Positions 7,064-17,595 are shown, counted from the first letter of the stretch. The stretch: 39,283 nucleotides of DNA from an uncultured Clostridia bacterium (GCA_944391215.1 CALXSR010000053.1:1-39283); one strand, 5' to 3'. The notes: generated from the letters alone by a model not told the origin. A program made the numbers and translations.

Positions 7064-8746
7064 GTGAGCAAATACCAGGAAATGAAAGAAATGATAATAG
7101 AAAAAGTGCGCGCGGCTTTAAACAAAAGTAAGCAGGAAGATGCACTGAACTTTGACGAAATTCCCGAATTTACGCTGGAAGTGCCTAGGGAAAAGGCACA
7201 TGGCGATTTTGCGGCAAATGTGGCTTTATTGATGGCCAAAGCGACCAAAAAACCTCCTCGGGTTATTGGGGAATTGATAAAAGATCATATGGATATGACC
7301 GATGGAAAGTTGGCAAAAGTAGAAGTTGCCGGTCCTGGTTTTATTAACTTTTATTTGGACAAGTCTTGGCTTTATGATTCTTTATGCGCCATGGTAAAAG
7401 CCGGCGATCAGTATGGGAAAAGTAATGCTGGCGGCGGGGAAAAAGTAATGGTGGAATTTGTTAGCGCCAATCCCACCGGGGATTTGCATATGGGTAATGC
7501 TAGAGGCGCCGCTTTAGGCGATACGCTAGCTAATTTATTGCATTGGGCCGGTTATGATGTGGCTAGGGAATACTATATTAATGATGCCGGTAACCAAATT
7601 GAAAAATTTGGCTATTCTTTAGAAGCCCGTTATTTACAATTATTAGGCCATGACGTGCCTTTTCCGGAAGATGGGTATCAAGGGCAGGATATTGCCGATA
7701 CTATGCGTGTTTTTATTGAACAAGTGGGCGATAAATATGTCAATGTGGAACCCTCTTTACGGCGGGAAATTTTTGTAAAGTATGCTTTAAAAGTAAAATT
7801 GGATAAAAGCAAAGCGGATTTGGAACGCTTTGGGGTAAAATACGATACTTGGTTTAGCGAACAAAGTTTGCATGATAGCGGTGCGGTAACAGAAGTTATC
7901 AATTTGTTGCAGCAAAAAGATTGTTTATACGAAAAAGACGGCGCTTTGTGGATAAAAGGCACTGTTATGGGCTGTGAAAAAGATGAGGTTTTGGTGCGCG
8001 CCAATGGAATTCCCACCTATTTTGCTGCGGATATTGCTTATCATAAAAACAAATTCGACCGCGGTTTCCATCGAGCCATAGATATTTGGGGTGCCGATCA
8101 TCATGGGCATGTAGCCAGAATGCAAGGCGCTATGGGCGCTTTGGGTTATGTGCCGCAAAATTTGCAGGTTATTTTGATGCAGTTGGTGCGTTTATTCCAA
8201 AATGGTGAAATTTTACGCATGTCCAAAAGAACGGGCACTTATGTCACCTTGGAGGAACTGATGGATGATATTGGGGTTGATGCTGCCCGGTTCTTCTTTG
8301 TTATGCGCAGCGCTGATAGTCAAATGGATTTCGACTTAGATTTGGCTAAAAAGCAAAGCGCCGATAATCCTGTTTTTTATGTACAGTATGCGCATGCTCG
8401 TATTTGCAGCATCATTCGGCAGTGCCAAGAACAAAATGTAGTGATTCCGGAACCGGAAAAAATAGATTTCTCTTTGCTGAAAGAAGAGAGTGAAGAAGAT
8501 TTGATTCGTAAAATGATTGATTTTCCGGATGAGATTGCGGAAGCCGCAAAAAAATGCGAGCCCAATCGCATTGCCACTTATAGCTCGGAATTAGCCAGTC
8601 TTTTCCATGCTTTTTATACCAATTGCCGTTGCATGGGGGTAGAAGATAATTTGCGCGATGCGCGTTTGGCTTTAATTGGGGCAACCAGAGTTTGTTTGCG
8701 GAATGCTTTGCAAATTATCGGCGTTTCTACGCCGGAAAAAATGTAA
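7064..8746 (+). CDS. argS: Arginyl-tRNA synthetase
   Basis: A 560-residue class I synthetase that charges tRNA-Arg in the cytoplasm. The N-terminal Arg-tRNA-synthetase domain spans about 1-90. The catalytic Rossmann fold contains VEFVSANPTGDLHMGNARGA (HIGH motif as HMGN) and the REYYINDAGNQIEKFG stretch typical of ArgRS; RMSKRTG is the KMSKS-type loop. The C-terminal DALR anticodon-binding domain ends the protein. Length and motifs are normal. The GTG at 7064 follows AGGGGG; the overlapping ATG at 7062 is immediately followed by a stop. No terminator separates it from pyrG 41 bases downstream, so the two are probably cotranscribed. Confidence 0.97.
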   Translation: MSKYQEMKEMIIEKVRAALNKSKQEDALNFDEIPEFTLEVPREKAHGDFAANVALLMAKATKKPPRVIGELIKDHMDMTDGKLAKVEVAGPGFINFYLDKSWLYDSLCAMVKAGDQYGKSNAGGGEKVMVEFVSANPTGDLHMGNARGAALGDTLANLLHWAGYDVAREYYINDAGNQIEKFGYSLEARYLQLLGHDVPFPEDGYQGQDIADTMRVFIEQVGDKYVNVEPSLRREIFVKYALKVKLDKSKADLERFGVKYDTWFSEQSLHDSGAVTEVINLLQQKDCLYEKDGALWIKGTVMGCEKDEVLVRANGIPTYFAADIAYHKNKFDRGFHRAIDIWGADHHGHVARMQGAMGALGYVPQNLQVILMQLVRLFQNGEILRMSKRTGTYVTLEELMDDIGVDAARFFFVMRSADSQMDFDLDLAKKQSADNPVFYVQYAHARICSIIRQCQEQNVVIPEPEKIDFSLLKEESEEDLIRKMIDFPDEIAEAAKKCEPNRIATYSSELASLFHAFYTNCRCMGVEDNLRDARLALIGATRVCLRNALQIIGVSTPEKM

Positions 8747-8757
8747 GAAACGAATAG

Positions 8758-10413
<1,656 letters not shown>

Positions 10414-10421
10414 AAAGGAAA

Positions 10422-10449
10422 TTCCCCGTATTGTACGGGGATTTTTTTT
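10422..10449 (+). terminator. Terminator after pyrG
   Basis: CCCCGTA (10424-10430) and TACGGGG (10434-10440) pair over a three-base loop, followed by A and eight Ts. Confidence 0.93.
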
Positions 10450-10568
10450 GGCAGGATAAATTTACAAAAAGCACGAATACTAAAAAGAGTTTTAATAGGA
10501 AAACAAAAATGGCAAACAAGATATTCATATCTTAGAAGGATTTGGGTCAATACAAAGGAGGAAGCATT

Positions 10569-11648
10569 TTGGCACTGGAAACCCGCCTTTTGCAAGAAAA
10601 AGACAAAGAATTATTCGATCATTTTATGGCGACTTCACCCAAGGGGCATATTTTGCAAACTTGGGAGTGGGGGGATTTAAAAGCGTTTACTGGTTGGACG
10701 CCTTTGCGTTTGGCTGTTTTTGAAGATGAAAAAATAGTGGGGGCTATGTCTATTCTAAAAAGACCTTTGCCTATTTTGGGCTATAGTTTGTTTTATTCAT
10801 CAAGAGGCCCTGTTTTGGATATCAACCGGCAAGATGTTTGGCAAGCTTTGTTGGCAGGGGCTAAAGAGCAGGCTAAATTGCATAAGGCTGCTTTTTTAAA
10901 AATTGATCCTGATGTTTTATCTGAGGATGAAAAATGGCAAAAAGCCATTCAGGAAGCCGGTTTTATCAGCGCGGTAAAAGGTGAGGGGTTTGAATCGGTG
11001 CAACCGCGTTATGTGTATCGTTTGGATATTTCCCCAGACGAAGATATTTTATTGGCAAATTGTCATCAAAAAACCAGATATAATATCCGTTTGGCTGAAA
11101 AAAAAGGGGTACAGATAAAAAAAGATTGTCCCAAAGAGGATTTACCGGTTTTTTATGAAATATTAACAGAAACAGCAAAAAGAGATCAGTTTTTAATTCG
11201 CTCCTATGCTTATTTTGAACACTTTTACGATCTTTTGGTACCGCAAGGATTGGCAAGTTTGTTTTTGGCTACTTATGAGGATCAGGTAATTGCTGGTACC
11301 TTGGTCTTTTTGTTAGGTGATAAATGCTGGTATATTTATGGGGCTTCCTCCAATCAGCACCGAAATAAAATGCCGAATTATTTAATTCAATGGCAAATGA
11401 TTCGTTGGGCCAAAGAACATGGCGCTACCATGTACGATTTTCGGGGCGTGCCGGGCGATGTGCCGGAGGATCACCATTTATACGGTTTGGTGAAATTTAA
11501 AAAAGGCTTCAACGGTGATTTTACGCAATTTATTGGCGAGTATGATTTGGTATACCATCCTTTCTTTTATCGTTTCTATCAACTTGCGGAACCTTTCTAT
11601 CAAAATAAAGTGAAAAAAATCATCAAAAAAATAAGGGGTAAAAAGTAA
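10569..11648 (+). CDS. FemABX-family peptidoglycan branch aminoacyltransferase
   Basis: A 359-residue cytoplasmic protein of the Fem family, which adds amino acids from aminoacyl-tRNA to the stem peptide of lipid II to build interpeptide bridges. It has the tandem GNAT-like layout: HILQTWEWGDLKAFTGW near the N terminus, TRYNIRLAEKKGV (the start of the second domain), YDFRGVPGD and GLVKFKKGFNGDF near the C terminus, all Fem hallmarks. There is no long coiled-coil insert, as in FemX rather than FemA. TTG at 10569 is chosen because AAAGGAGG lies seven bases upstream; the frame is open back to 10542. The stop overlaps the alr start by one base (TAATG), so both wall-precursor genes are translationally coupled. 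The amino acid added is not predictable. Confidence 0.88.
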   Translation: MALETRLLQEKDKELFDHFMATSPKGHILQTWEWGDLKAFTGWTPLRLAVFEDEKIVGAMSILKRPLPILGYSLFYSSRGPVLDINRQDVWQALLAGAKEQAKLHKAAFLKIDPDVLSEDEKWQKAIQEAGFISAVKGEGFESVQPRYVYRLDISPDEDILLANCHQKTRYNIRLAEKKGVQIKKDCPKEDLPVFYEILTETAKRDQFLIRSYAYFEHFYDLLVPQGLASLFLATYEDQVIAGTLVFLLGDKCWYIYGASSNQHRNKMPNYLIQWQMIRWAKEHGATMYDFRGVPGDVPEDHHLYGLVKFKKGFNGDFTQFIGEYDLVYHPFFYRFYQLAEPFYQNKVKKIIKKIRGKK

Positions 11649-12838
11649 TGCAATTGCATAATGCTTGGATAGAGGTTAATTTAGATGCCTTGCATCATAA
11701 TATAACCTCTGTAAAATCCCATTTGGCGCCAGGGGTAAAATTACTGGCTGTTGTAAAAGCCGATGCCTATGGCTTAGGCGCTTTGGCCTGTGCGAAGCAA
11801 TTCATTTTAAGCGGTGCTGATCTGTTGGCGGTTTCTACTTATGCGGAAGCCATACAACTGCGAAAGGGTGGAATAGAAGCACCTATTTTGGTTTTTATGC
11901 CAATGCTGGCCAAAGAAGCAGATGCTTTTTGGCAGGCTCGCTTATTGCCCAGTATTGATACGGAATCCGCTGCCGCCGCCTGGCAACAGGCCGGAGGCGG
12001 GCCTTTTCATCTGGTCATCAATACGAGTATGAATCGGTTTGGCGTAAATGCCGCGGAAGCAGTGTCCTTTTGTAAAAAGATAGCGCAACTGCCCTCTTTA
12101 CAATTACAGGGAATTTATTCCCATATAGCTTGCGGACAAAATAAAGATCCCGGCCCTGCGCAAGCGCAAATTGCCCTTTTTCGCTCTACTTTGCAAGAAT
12201 TAGCGGCGGCTGGTTTTTATCAAAGAGGTGAGGTTTTAGCCCATTTAGCCGCTAGTAGTGCCATTTTACGCTTCCCGGAAGCCCATTTCGATATGGTAAG
12301 AGCGGGTACTTTGTTATACGGCCAATTTCCGGCCTATAGCCCGCATAATATAGAGTTACAGGAACCGTATGCGGTGAAAGCGCGTTTGGTGGAAATTAGG
12401 CGCTTGCAAAAAGGGGATGCCGTTGGTTATGGGGCGGATTTTATTGCCAAAAAAGAAATGCGAATTGGTGTAATTCCGCTGGGCTATGCCGATGGTCTTG
12501 GTAATCAACTGCAAACGAGACCGGCTACCTTAAGCAATTCTATAAAAGAAGGCTTAAAAATGTTGCGTAATTGGGTAAAACCTAAAAGAGCGGCAATTTG
12601 CTCCTATCAAGGAAAAAGTTTGCTTACTGTGGGACGGATTGCGATGCAAGCTACGGCGATTGATTTGGGGAAAACCGCCTTACAGTTGGGAGATATTGTG
12701 CAAGTGCGGTTGCGGCGCACGGCGGCGCCGGCTACTTTACCGCGTTTTTATATGCGCCAGAATAAAATTGTATGGCAAAACTATGTGACAACAAACATAG
12801 AAGAAATAGAAGGAAAAGCTCAGTTTAGACAGATGTAA
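11648..12838 (+). CDS. alr: Alanine racemase
   Basis: A 396-residue PLP enzyme making D-alanine for peptidoglycan. The N-terminal barrel has the PLP lysine in VVKADAYGLGA (about residue 38), NRFGV and the phosphate-binding RAGTLLYG. The C-terminal beta domain carries VGYGADF, with the second catalytic Tyr, and PLGYADGLG. The usual GR(V/I)CMDQ motif reads GRIAMQA, and there is a basic 20-residue insertion (about 297-317, LSNSIKEGL...) before the strand that follows. It starts inside the femX stop codon and is followed by fba after 20 bases. These changes are outside the two catalytic residues, so activity is expected, but a related racemase specificity cannot be excluded. Confidence 0.9.
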   Translation: MQLHNAWIEVNLDALHHNITSVKSHLAPGVKLLAVVKADAYGLGALACAKQFILSGADLLAVSTYAEAIQLRKGGIEAPILVFMPMLAKEADAFWQARLLPSIDTESAAAAWQQAGGGPFHLVINTSMNRFGVNAAEAVSFCKKIAQLPSLQLQGIYSHIACGQNKDPGPAQAQIALFRSTLQELAAAGFYQRGEVLAHLAASSAILRFPEAHFDMVRAGTLLYGQFPAYSPHNIELQEPYAVKARLVEIRRLQKGDAVGYGADFIAKKEMRIGVIPLGYADGLGNQLQTRPATLSNSIKEGLKMLRNWVKPKRAAICSYQGKSLLTVGRIAMQATAIDLGKTALQLGDIVQVRLRRTAAPATLPRFYMRQNKIVWQNYVTTNIEEIEGKAQFRQM

Positions 12839-12858
12839 ATTGATGAGGAGGAATTTTT

Positions 12859-13713
12859 ATGCCATTAGTACCAATGCGGGGACTCTTAGATAAAGCGCAG
12901 GAAGGACATTATGCGGTAGGCGCGTTCAATTGCAATAATATGGAGATTATTCAAGCCATCATCACGGCTGCCACGGCGGAAAATGCGCCTGTTATTGTGC
13001 AAGCCAGCCAAGGAGCAATTAAATATGCCGGCTTGGAATATATTACGGCCATGACCAAAATTGCCGCGCAAAATACGCATGTTCCAGTTGTATTACATAT
13101 TGATCATGGTACTAGTTTTGAACAGGTGATGCGTTGTATTCGGGAAGGGTTTACTTCCGTTATGATAGACGGATCGAAACTGCCTTTAGAAGAAAATATT
13201 GCTTTAACTAAACGGGTTTTAGATGTCGCCCGTGCTTGCGGCGTTTCGGTAGAAGCGGAATTAGGGAAAATTGGCGGAACCGAAGACGATATTACCGTTA
13301 GTGAAAAAGAAGCCATGTATACCGATCCAGAAGAGGCGATTTACTTTGCGGAACAAACAGGCGTCGATGCTTTAGCCATTGCCATTGGTACCGCGCACGG
13401 CCAATATAAAGGAGAACCTAAACTGGATTTTGACCGTTTAGCGGAAATTCAAAAAAGGGTCAATGTACCCATTGTTTTACATGGTTCCTCTGGGGTGCCG
13501 GACGACGCGATTCGCCAGGCTATTGCGCTAGGGGTAAGTAAAATCAATATTGACACCAATATCCGGGAAGCTTTTATGGCTGGATTAAAAGGCGCTTTGG
13601 CCAAAAACCCCAAGGAAATCGATCCCAGAAAAGTGTTGGGGCCGGCTAAAGAAGCCATGGTAGAAGTAATTAGAGAAAAAATACGTTTATTCGGCAGCAG
13701 CGGAAAAGCTTAA
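12859..13713 (+). CDS. fba: Class II fructose-1,6-bisphosphate aldolase
   Basis: A 284-residue zinc-dependent TIM-barrel aldolase that cleaves fructose-1,6-bisphosphate into dihydroxyacetone phosphate and glyceraldehyde-3-phosphate. Visible motifs are GAFNCNNME, the metal site LHIDHGTSFE (DH pair), SVMIDGSKLPLEENI, VEAELGKIGGTEDD, GTAHGQYKG with a metal His, VLHGSSGVPD with the third metal His, and NIDTNIREA, the phosphate site. The length is that of the B. subtilis FbaA type. GAGGAGG precedes the ATG by eight bases. It is fourteen bases before rho and looks part of the same transcript. Confidence 0.97.
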   Translation: MPLVPMRGLLDKAQEGHYAVGAFNCNNMEIIQAIITAATAENAPVIVQASQGAIKYAGLEYITAMTKIAAQNTHVPVVLHIDHGTSFEQVMRCIREGFTSVMIDGSKLPLEENIALTKRVLDVARACGVSVEAELGKIGGTEDDITVSEKEAMYTDPEEAIYFAEQTGVDALAIAIGTAHGQYKGEPKLDFDRLAEIQKRVNVPIVLHGSSGVPDDAIRQAIALGVSKINIDTNIREAFMAGLKGALAKNPKEIDPRKVLGPAKEAMVEVIREKIRLFGSSGKA

Positions 13714-13727
13714 GAGGAGGAGATGGC

Positions 13728-14993
13728 ATGGCGCAAGAGCCGCTTACAGAGTATACCTTGGTGGACTTACATAAAATTGCCAGAGAATTAGAGATTCCGC
13801 AATATTATAAATTGAGAAAAGCCGAGCTCATTTTTGAAATACAAAAAGCGCGCACCAAAAAGGATGGTTCCCTAACGGCGCAGGGAATTTTGGAGATTTT
13901 GCCGGACGGTTATGGTTTTTTGCGTCCGGGCGGATATTTCCCTAGTGACGACGATATTTATATTTCACCTTCGCAGATTCGTAAATTCGATTTGCGTACC
14001 GGGGATTTGGTTTCCGGTTTGGTACGCCATCCGCAAAGCGGCGGGAAATATTTCGCTTTGATGCGGGTTGATAGTGTGAATGATGAAAAACCGGAAAATT
14101 CGCCTTTGCGACCGCGTTTTGAGGCTTTAACGCCTTTGTATCCCAATGAAAGGTTAACTTTAGAATGCCCCGGGGCGCCTTTATCTACCCGTATGATCGA
14201 TTTAATTGCGCCTTTGGGCAAAGGGCAAAGGGGGCTTATTTTAGCGCCACCTAAAGCGGGGAAAACCGTATTGTTAAAAAACATTGCCAATAGTATTTCT
14301 AAAAACCATCCTGATATCAAACTGATGATTTTGTTGATTGATGAAAGACCGGAAGAAGTAACCGATATTGAGCGCTCTGTCCATGCAGAGGTGGTTAGTT
14401 CTACGTTCGATGAATTGCCAGAAAATCATATTCGTGTTTCCGATATGGTTTTGGAACGCGCCAAACGTTTGGTGGAAAATAAAAAAGACGTGGTTATTTT
14501 GATGGATAGCATTACCAGATTATCTAGAGCCAATAATTTGGTGATACCGCCTTCCGGCCGCACGCTTTCCGGGGGGCTGGATCCCATGGCTTTGCATAAA
14601 CCAAAACGCTTTTTCGGTGCGGCGCGCAAGGTGGAGGAAGGCGGTAGTTTAACCATTTTGGCTACGGCTTTGATTGAAACCGGTAGCCGTATGGATGACA
14701 TTATTTTTGAGGAATTTAAAGGCACCGGCAATATGGAATTGGTTTTAGATCGCAAATTGGCCGAAAGAAGATTGTTTCCGGCCATTGATATTAAACGTTC
14801 TGGGACCAGGCGGGAAGATTTGCTGTTAAGCAAAGAAGAAATTGATTTGATGTGGAATTTTCGTAAAGTTGCGGCTTCCATGAACAGTATTGAAATGATG
14901 GAAATGCTGGTAGATGCGATGGAAAAAACGCGTTCTAATGCCGATTTATTACGTGCTTTGCCATTATTATTTGCGGATGATTCTATTAAGTGA
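13728..14993 (+). CDS. rho: Transcription termination factor Rho
   Basis: A 421-residue hexameric RNA helicase. The N-terminal helical domain (about 8-45) holds the YTLVDLHKIARELEI-type segment, then the cold-shock-like RNA-binding domain (about 50-125) with GILEILPDGYGFLR and DDIYISPSQIRKFDLR. The ATPase core has Walker A APPKAGKT (about 182-189), LLIDERPEEV, and Walker B VVILMDSITRLSRA, plus the SGGLDPMALHKPKRFFGAAR Q-loop and LDRKLAERR. Length and motifs are normal with no long insertion. It ends a putative femX-alr-fba-rho unit at the strong hairpin at 15021-15071. Confidence 0.97.
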   Translation: MAQEPLTEYTLVDLHKIARELEIPQYYKLRKAELIFEIQKARTKKDGSLTAQGILEILPDGYGFLRPGGYFPSDDDIYISPSQIRKFDLRTGDLVSGLVRHPQSGGKYFALMRVDSVNDEKPENSPLRPRFEALTPLYPNERLTLECPGAPLSTRMIDLIAPLGKGQRGLILAPPKAGKTVLLKNIANSISKNHPDIKLMILLIDERPEEVTDIERSVHAEVVSSTFDELPENHIRVSDMVLERAKRLVENKKDVVILMDSITRLSRANNLVIPPSGRTLSGGLDPMALHKPKRFFGAARKVEEGGSLTILATALIETGSRMDDIIFEEFKGTGNMELVLDRKLAERRLFPAIDIKRSGTRREDLLLSKEEIDLMWNFRKVAASMNSIEMMEMLVDAMEKTRSNADLLRALPLLFADDSIK

Positions 14994-15020
14994 GAAACTG
15001 GGAAATTAGGAAAAAAGCAT

Positions 15021-15071
15021 AAAAATCCTTCCTTTGGGCAAGCTAAAAAATACCAAAGGAGGGATTTTTTT
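15021..15071 (+). terminator. Rho-gene terminator hairpin that contains the next gene's SD
   Basis: The arms 15021-15037 and 15053-15069 form a 17-bp stem with one G-U pair over a 15-base loop, ending in a T run. The 3' arm includes AAAGGAGGG (15055-15063), the only good SD of the LysM/M23 gene, and the T tract runs into its TTG start. Terminated transcripts from rho stop here, and read-through transcripts would have the SD buried. Confidence 0.88.
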
Positions 15072-15900
15072 GTTAAAAAGAGGATTAGCCATTACCATGC
15101 AAAGTATTGGTTTTTTGCTTTGTTTTTTGTTGTTGCTTTTTGCCGGTAATATCACGGCAAATGCCGCCGAAGGGATTGAGCCATATACCATTAAAAACGG
15201 GGATAGTTGGGCAAGTATTTCGTCCTATTGCGGCATGGATGCGGATTTGATTGCAGCGATGAATAATATGCGTTCTGGGGATGCCTTGCCGGTGGGTCAA
15301 GTGATTAAGTTGCCGGTGGAACCTAAAACTGCAATTACCGTACAAAAAGGCGATACGCTTTGGGGGATTGCCCAAAGATATGATATTCGCTTATCCACGT
15401 TATTGAGCTGTAATAGTATTGACAATCCCAGCTTATTGCATTGCGGCGATACCATTTATTTGCCGGTAGAAAGTGCGGAAATGCCAGTGCGCAGCAACGA
15501 TATCCAGTTGGCTTCCAGGTCCTCTGCCAGAAGTGCAACCGGTTTTCGAAAACCATTAGATGGTGTGATTACGCAAAAATTTACCGGAACGACGCATCAC
15601 GGTTTGGATATTGCTGCCCCCAAAGGGACGGTAATTGGCGCTGTTAAAGACGGCAAGGTAACCTTTGCCGGTTGGAAAAACGCTATTTACGGAAATTCTG
15701 TTATGATACAACATTATGATGATACCAGAAGTTTTTATGCGCATTGCGGCGCCATATCGGTAGCGGCGGGGGATACGGTGCAAGCCGGCAGCCCTATTGC
15801 CAAAGTTGGCATGACGGGGAAAACCACTGGCCCGCATTTGCATTTGCAAATTTGGGTGCAGGAACGTTTAGTGAATCCGCAGGATTATTTATCCTATTAA
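15070..15900 (+). CDS. Secreted LysM / M23 peptidase-family cell-wall hydrolase
   Basis: A 276-residue exported protein. Residues 1-34 form a signal peptide (basic start, then a Leu/Phe-rich core, cleavage near ANAAEG). Two LysM domains follow: YTIKNGDSWASISSYCGMDA... (about 37-80) and ITVQKGDTLWGIAQRYDIRL... (about 86-131). The C-terminal M23 domain (about 170-272) has the zinc pair in HHGLDIAAPKG, YAHCG, and HLHLQIW (HxH), all metal and catalytic histidines in place, so a peptidoglycan endopeptidase is expected. The TTG start is six bases after AAAGGAGGG; an internal ATG at 15097 has no SD. The SD sits in the rho terminator hairpin. Confidence 0.88.
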   Translation: MLKRGLAITMQSIGFLLCFLLLLFAGNITANAAEGIEPYTIKNGDSWASISSYCGMDADLIAAMNNMRSGDALPVGQVIKLPVEPKTAITVQKGDTLWGIAQRYDIRLSTLLSCNSIDNPSLLHCGDTIYLPVESAEMPVRSNDIQLASRSSARSATGFRKPLDGVITQKFTGTTHHGLDIAAPKGTVIGAVKDGKVTFAGWKNAIYGNSVMIQHYDDTRSFYAHCGAISVAAGDTVQAGSPIAKVGMTGKTTGPHLHLQIWVQERLVNPQDYLSY

Positions 15901-15940
15901 AGTGGAAATACGAAAATAAAAAGCAAGAACGGAAAAGTCA

Positions 15941-15949
15941 TGTTATAAT
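15941..15949 (+). promoter_or_regulatory. Extended -10 promoter for the radical SAM gene
   Basis: TGTTATAAT is a perfect extended -10 (TGn plus TATAAT at 15944-15949). No recognisable -35 is seen at the right distance. The start would be near 15956, giving a leader of only about a dozen bases that includes GAGGTG. Confidence 0.5.
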
Positions 15950-15967
15950 AAAATTGAGGTGAATAAC

Positions 15968-17221
15968 ATGGCTTTTTTGTTATATGCGAGACCGGACGGA
16001 AAATGGTATACAGAAGATCAGTTGAGAATGGCTGGCAGGTTAGGGGATCGTTTTGTGGAGCCCTTGCCGGAAGAATTGATTCCTATGCCGCCAGGGGCTG
16101 GTTTGGTCATGGTCCCAGGCCACTATCCAGTAGGAATTGCAACCAATGGGGATTTTAAATCGATGCATAAGGACCCTTATACCAAAGAGGCTGTTTGTGC
16201 TTTGGCGGCTTTGTTACCGCAAGGCTATACCAGAACATTGGTGCCGGCTTTTGCCGCCAGCATTAAAAAACGAGAATTGCCTATTTTGGGGTATACGGCC
16301 GTGGGTATGGATGAAAAAGGCGATTTATGGGTAGCGGCGAAAAAAACAGAAGAAGATGACAAATGGGATCCGGTATATTTTGATACGGAAGATTTGCCCA
16401 AAAGGGTAAAAGATAAAAAAAGGCAATTTGCCCGCAATCGAATTGTAGAAAATTTGGCGAACTGTGCTTTAAATTACCATTGTTTTACGGCGCAGAATTT
16501 GTTTTATGAAAGATGGGAAGCCGGTATGCCGGTATCGCCGATTTGTAATGCGGCTTGTTTGGCTTGTATTTCTTTGCAACCGGCCGACTGCTGTCCTTCC
16601 CCACAAAGCAGAATTTCTTTTGTACCCGATTTGATGGAAGTGGTGGAACCATCGGTGTTCCATTTGGAATATGCGCCGGAGGCTATTATTAGTTTTGGAC
16701 AAGGCTGCGAAGGGGAACCTTCTTTGCAGGGCGATTTAATTGCCGACTCCATTGCGGCGATTCGGAAAAAAACCAAAAAGGGTACCATCAATATCAATAC
16801 CAATGCGGGCAGTCGCCCTAATATGAAGAAAATTGTGGAAGCCGGCATTGATTCTATGCGCATTAGTTTGTTTTCAGCGGTTCCGGAACATTATGCGACG
16901 TATCACCGGCCGCAAAATTTTACCTTTGCCGATGTAAAAAAGAATGCGAAAATGGCGCATCAGGCTGGGGTGGCGTTATCGATTAATCTGTTGGCTTATC
17001 CCGGATTCTCCGATCGGGAACAAGAGATTGATGCTTTGCTTTCCTTTGTGCGTGAATGCGGCATTGGTTTGATTCAAATTCGTAATTTAAATATTGATCC
17101 TAATTTTTTTGATGAGCACTTTCCCGGGGAAGAGTCCTATGGGATGTTAGATTTTTTATCTATTTTGCAAAAAGAACTGCCAGAAGTAAAAATTGGTAAT
17201 TATTCCAAACCGTTGCGTTAA
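15968..17221 (+). CDS. Radical SAM protein of unknown function
   Basis: A 417-residue soluble protein. The first 185 residues (PDGKWYTEDQLRMAGRLGDR..., VMVPGHYPVG) are not recognised. The 4Fe-4S signature C193-NAA-C197-LA-C200 follows, then the barrel with ISFGQGCEGEPSLQGDLIAD (the GGE-like and motif strand), INTNAGSRP and DSMRISLFSAVPEHYATYHRP. The CxxxCxxC motif inside a barrel downstream of a long N-terminal domain is unusual compared with typical radical SAM enzymes that begin near it. ATG 15968 follows GAGGTG by six bases and is preferred over GTG 15959. No neighbour suggests a substrate. Confidence 0.85.
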   Translation: MAFLLYARPDGKWYTEDQLRMAGRLGDRFVEPLPEELIPMPPGAGLVMVPGHYPVGIATNGDFKSMHKDPYTKEAVCALAALLPQGYTRTLVPAFAASIKKRELPILGYTAVGMDEKGDLWVAAKKTEEDDKWDPVYFDTEDLPKRVKDKKRQFARNRIVENLANCALNYHCFTAQNLFYERWEAGMPVSPICNAACLACISLQPADCCPSPQSRISFVPDLMEVVEPSVFHLEYAPEAIISFGQGCEGEPSLQGDLIADSIAAIRKKTKKGTININTNAGSRPNMKKIVEAGIDSMRISLFSAVPEHYATYHRPQNFTFADVKKNAKMAHQAGVALSINLLAYPGFSDREQEIDALLSFVRECGIGLIQIRNLNIDPNFFDEHFPGEESYGMLDFLSILQKELPEVKIGNYSKPLR

Positions 17222-17239
17222 AATTTCTGCAACAGGATG

Positions 17240-17268
17240 TTTACAATTTGATTTTTTTGTGCTATACT
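17240..17268 (+). promoter_or_regulatory. Sigma-A promoter for rpmE
   Basis: TTTACA (17240-17245), a 17-base spacer and TATACT (17263-17268) lie in the gap before rpmE. The start would be near 17275, leaving a leader of about 55 bases. Confidence 0.8.
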
Positions 17269-17330
17269 TTTGCAAGTTGACAAATTTTTTTGTTTTATGT
17301 TTGAAATAGGGAAAAAGAGGTGACTTCAGG

Positions 17331-17534
17331 ATGAAAAAAGATATCCATCCCAATTACCAACAAGCAACGGTCGTTTGCGCATGCGGCAATACTTTTACAA
17401 CAGGTTCCACCAAAAAGGAAATTAAAGTGGAAGTATGTTCCAAATGCCATCCTTTCTATACCGGCAGTAAGAGAATGATGATGGAACAAGGCGGCCAGGT
17501 AGACAAATTCAAAAAGAAATATAATCTCAAATAG
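17331..17534 (+). CDS. rpmE: Ribosomal protein bL31, zinc form
   Basis: A 67-residue 50S subunit protein. It starts [12 protein letters not shown] and has the zinc-binding cysteines VCACGNTF and [11 protein letters not shown], so it is the C+ (zinc-containing) type rather than the zinc-free paralogue. It ends in the basic KFKKKYNLK tail. AAAGAGGTGA precedes the start. It has its own promoter and terminator. rho followed by rpmE is a common Firmicute arrangement; here two genes intervene. Confidence 0.97.
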   Translation: MKKDIHPNYQQATVVCACGNTFTTGSTKKEIKVEVCSKCHPFYTGSKRMMMEQGGQVDKFKKKYNLK

Positions 17535-17545
17535 GAACGGCATAC

Positions 17546-17576
17546 AACAGGGCAGCATGGCTGCCCTGTTTTTTTA
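17546..17576 (+). terminator. Terminator after rpmE
   Basis: AACAGGGCAGC (17546-17556) and GCTGCCCTGTT pair as 11 bp over the loop ATG, followed by a T run. Confidence 0.95.
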
Positions 17577-17595
17577 TAAAAAATAAGCCGCCAGC

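Noticed and set aside
7925..8158. Minus-strand open frames inside argS
   Set aside because: Low-quality shadows of a strongly conserved synthetase gene.
14426..14881. 151-codon minus-strand open frame
   Set aside because: Lies wholly inside rho, has no SD, and its composition is that of reversed rho codons.
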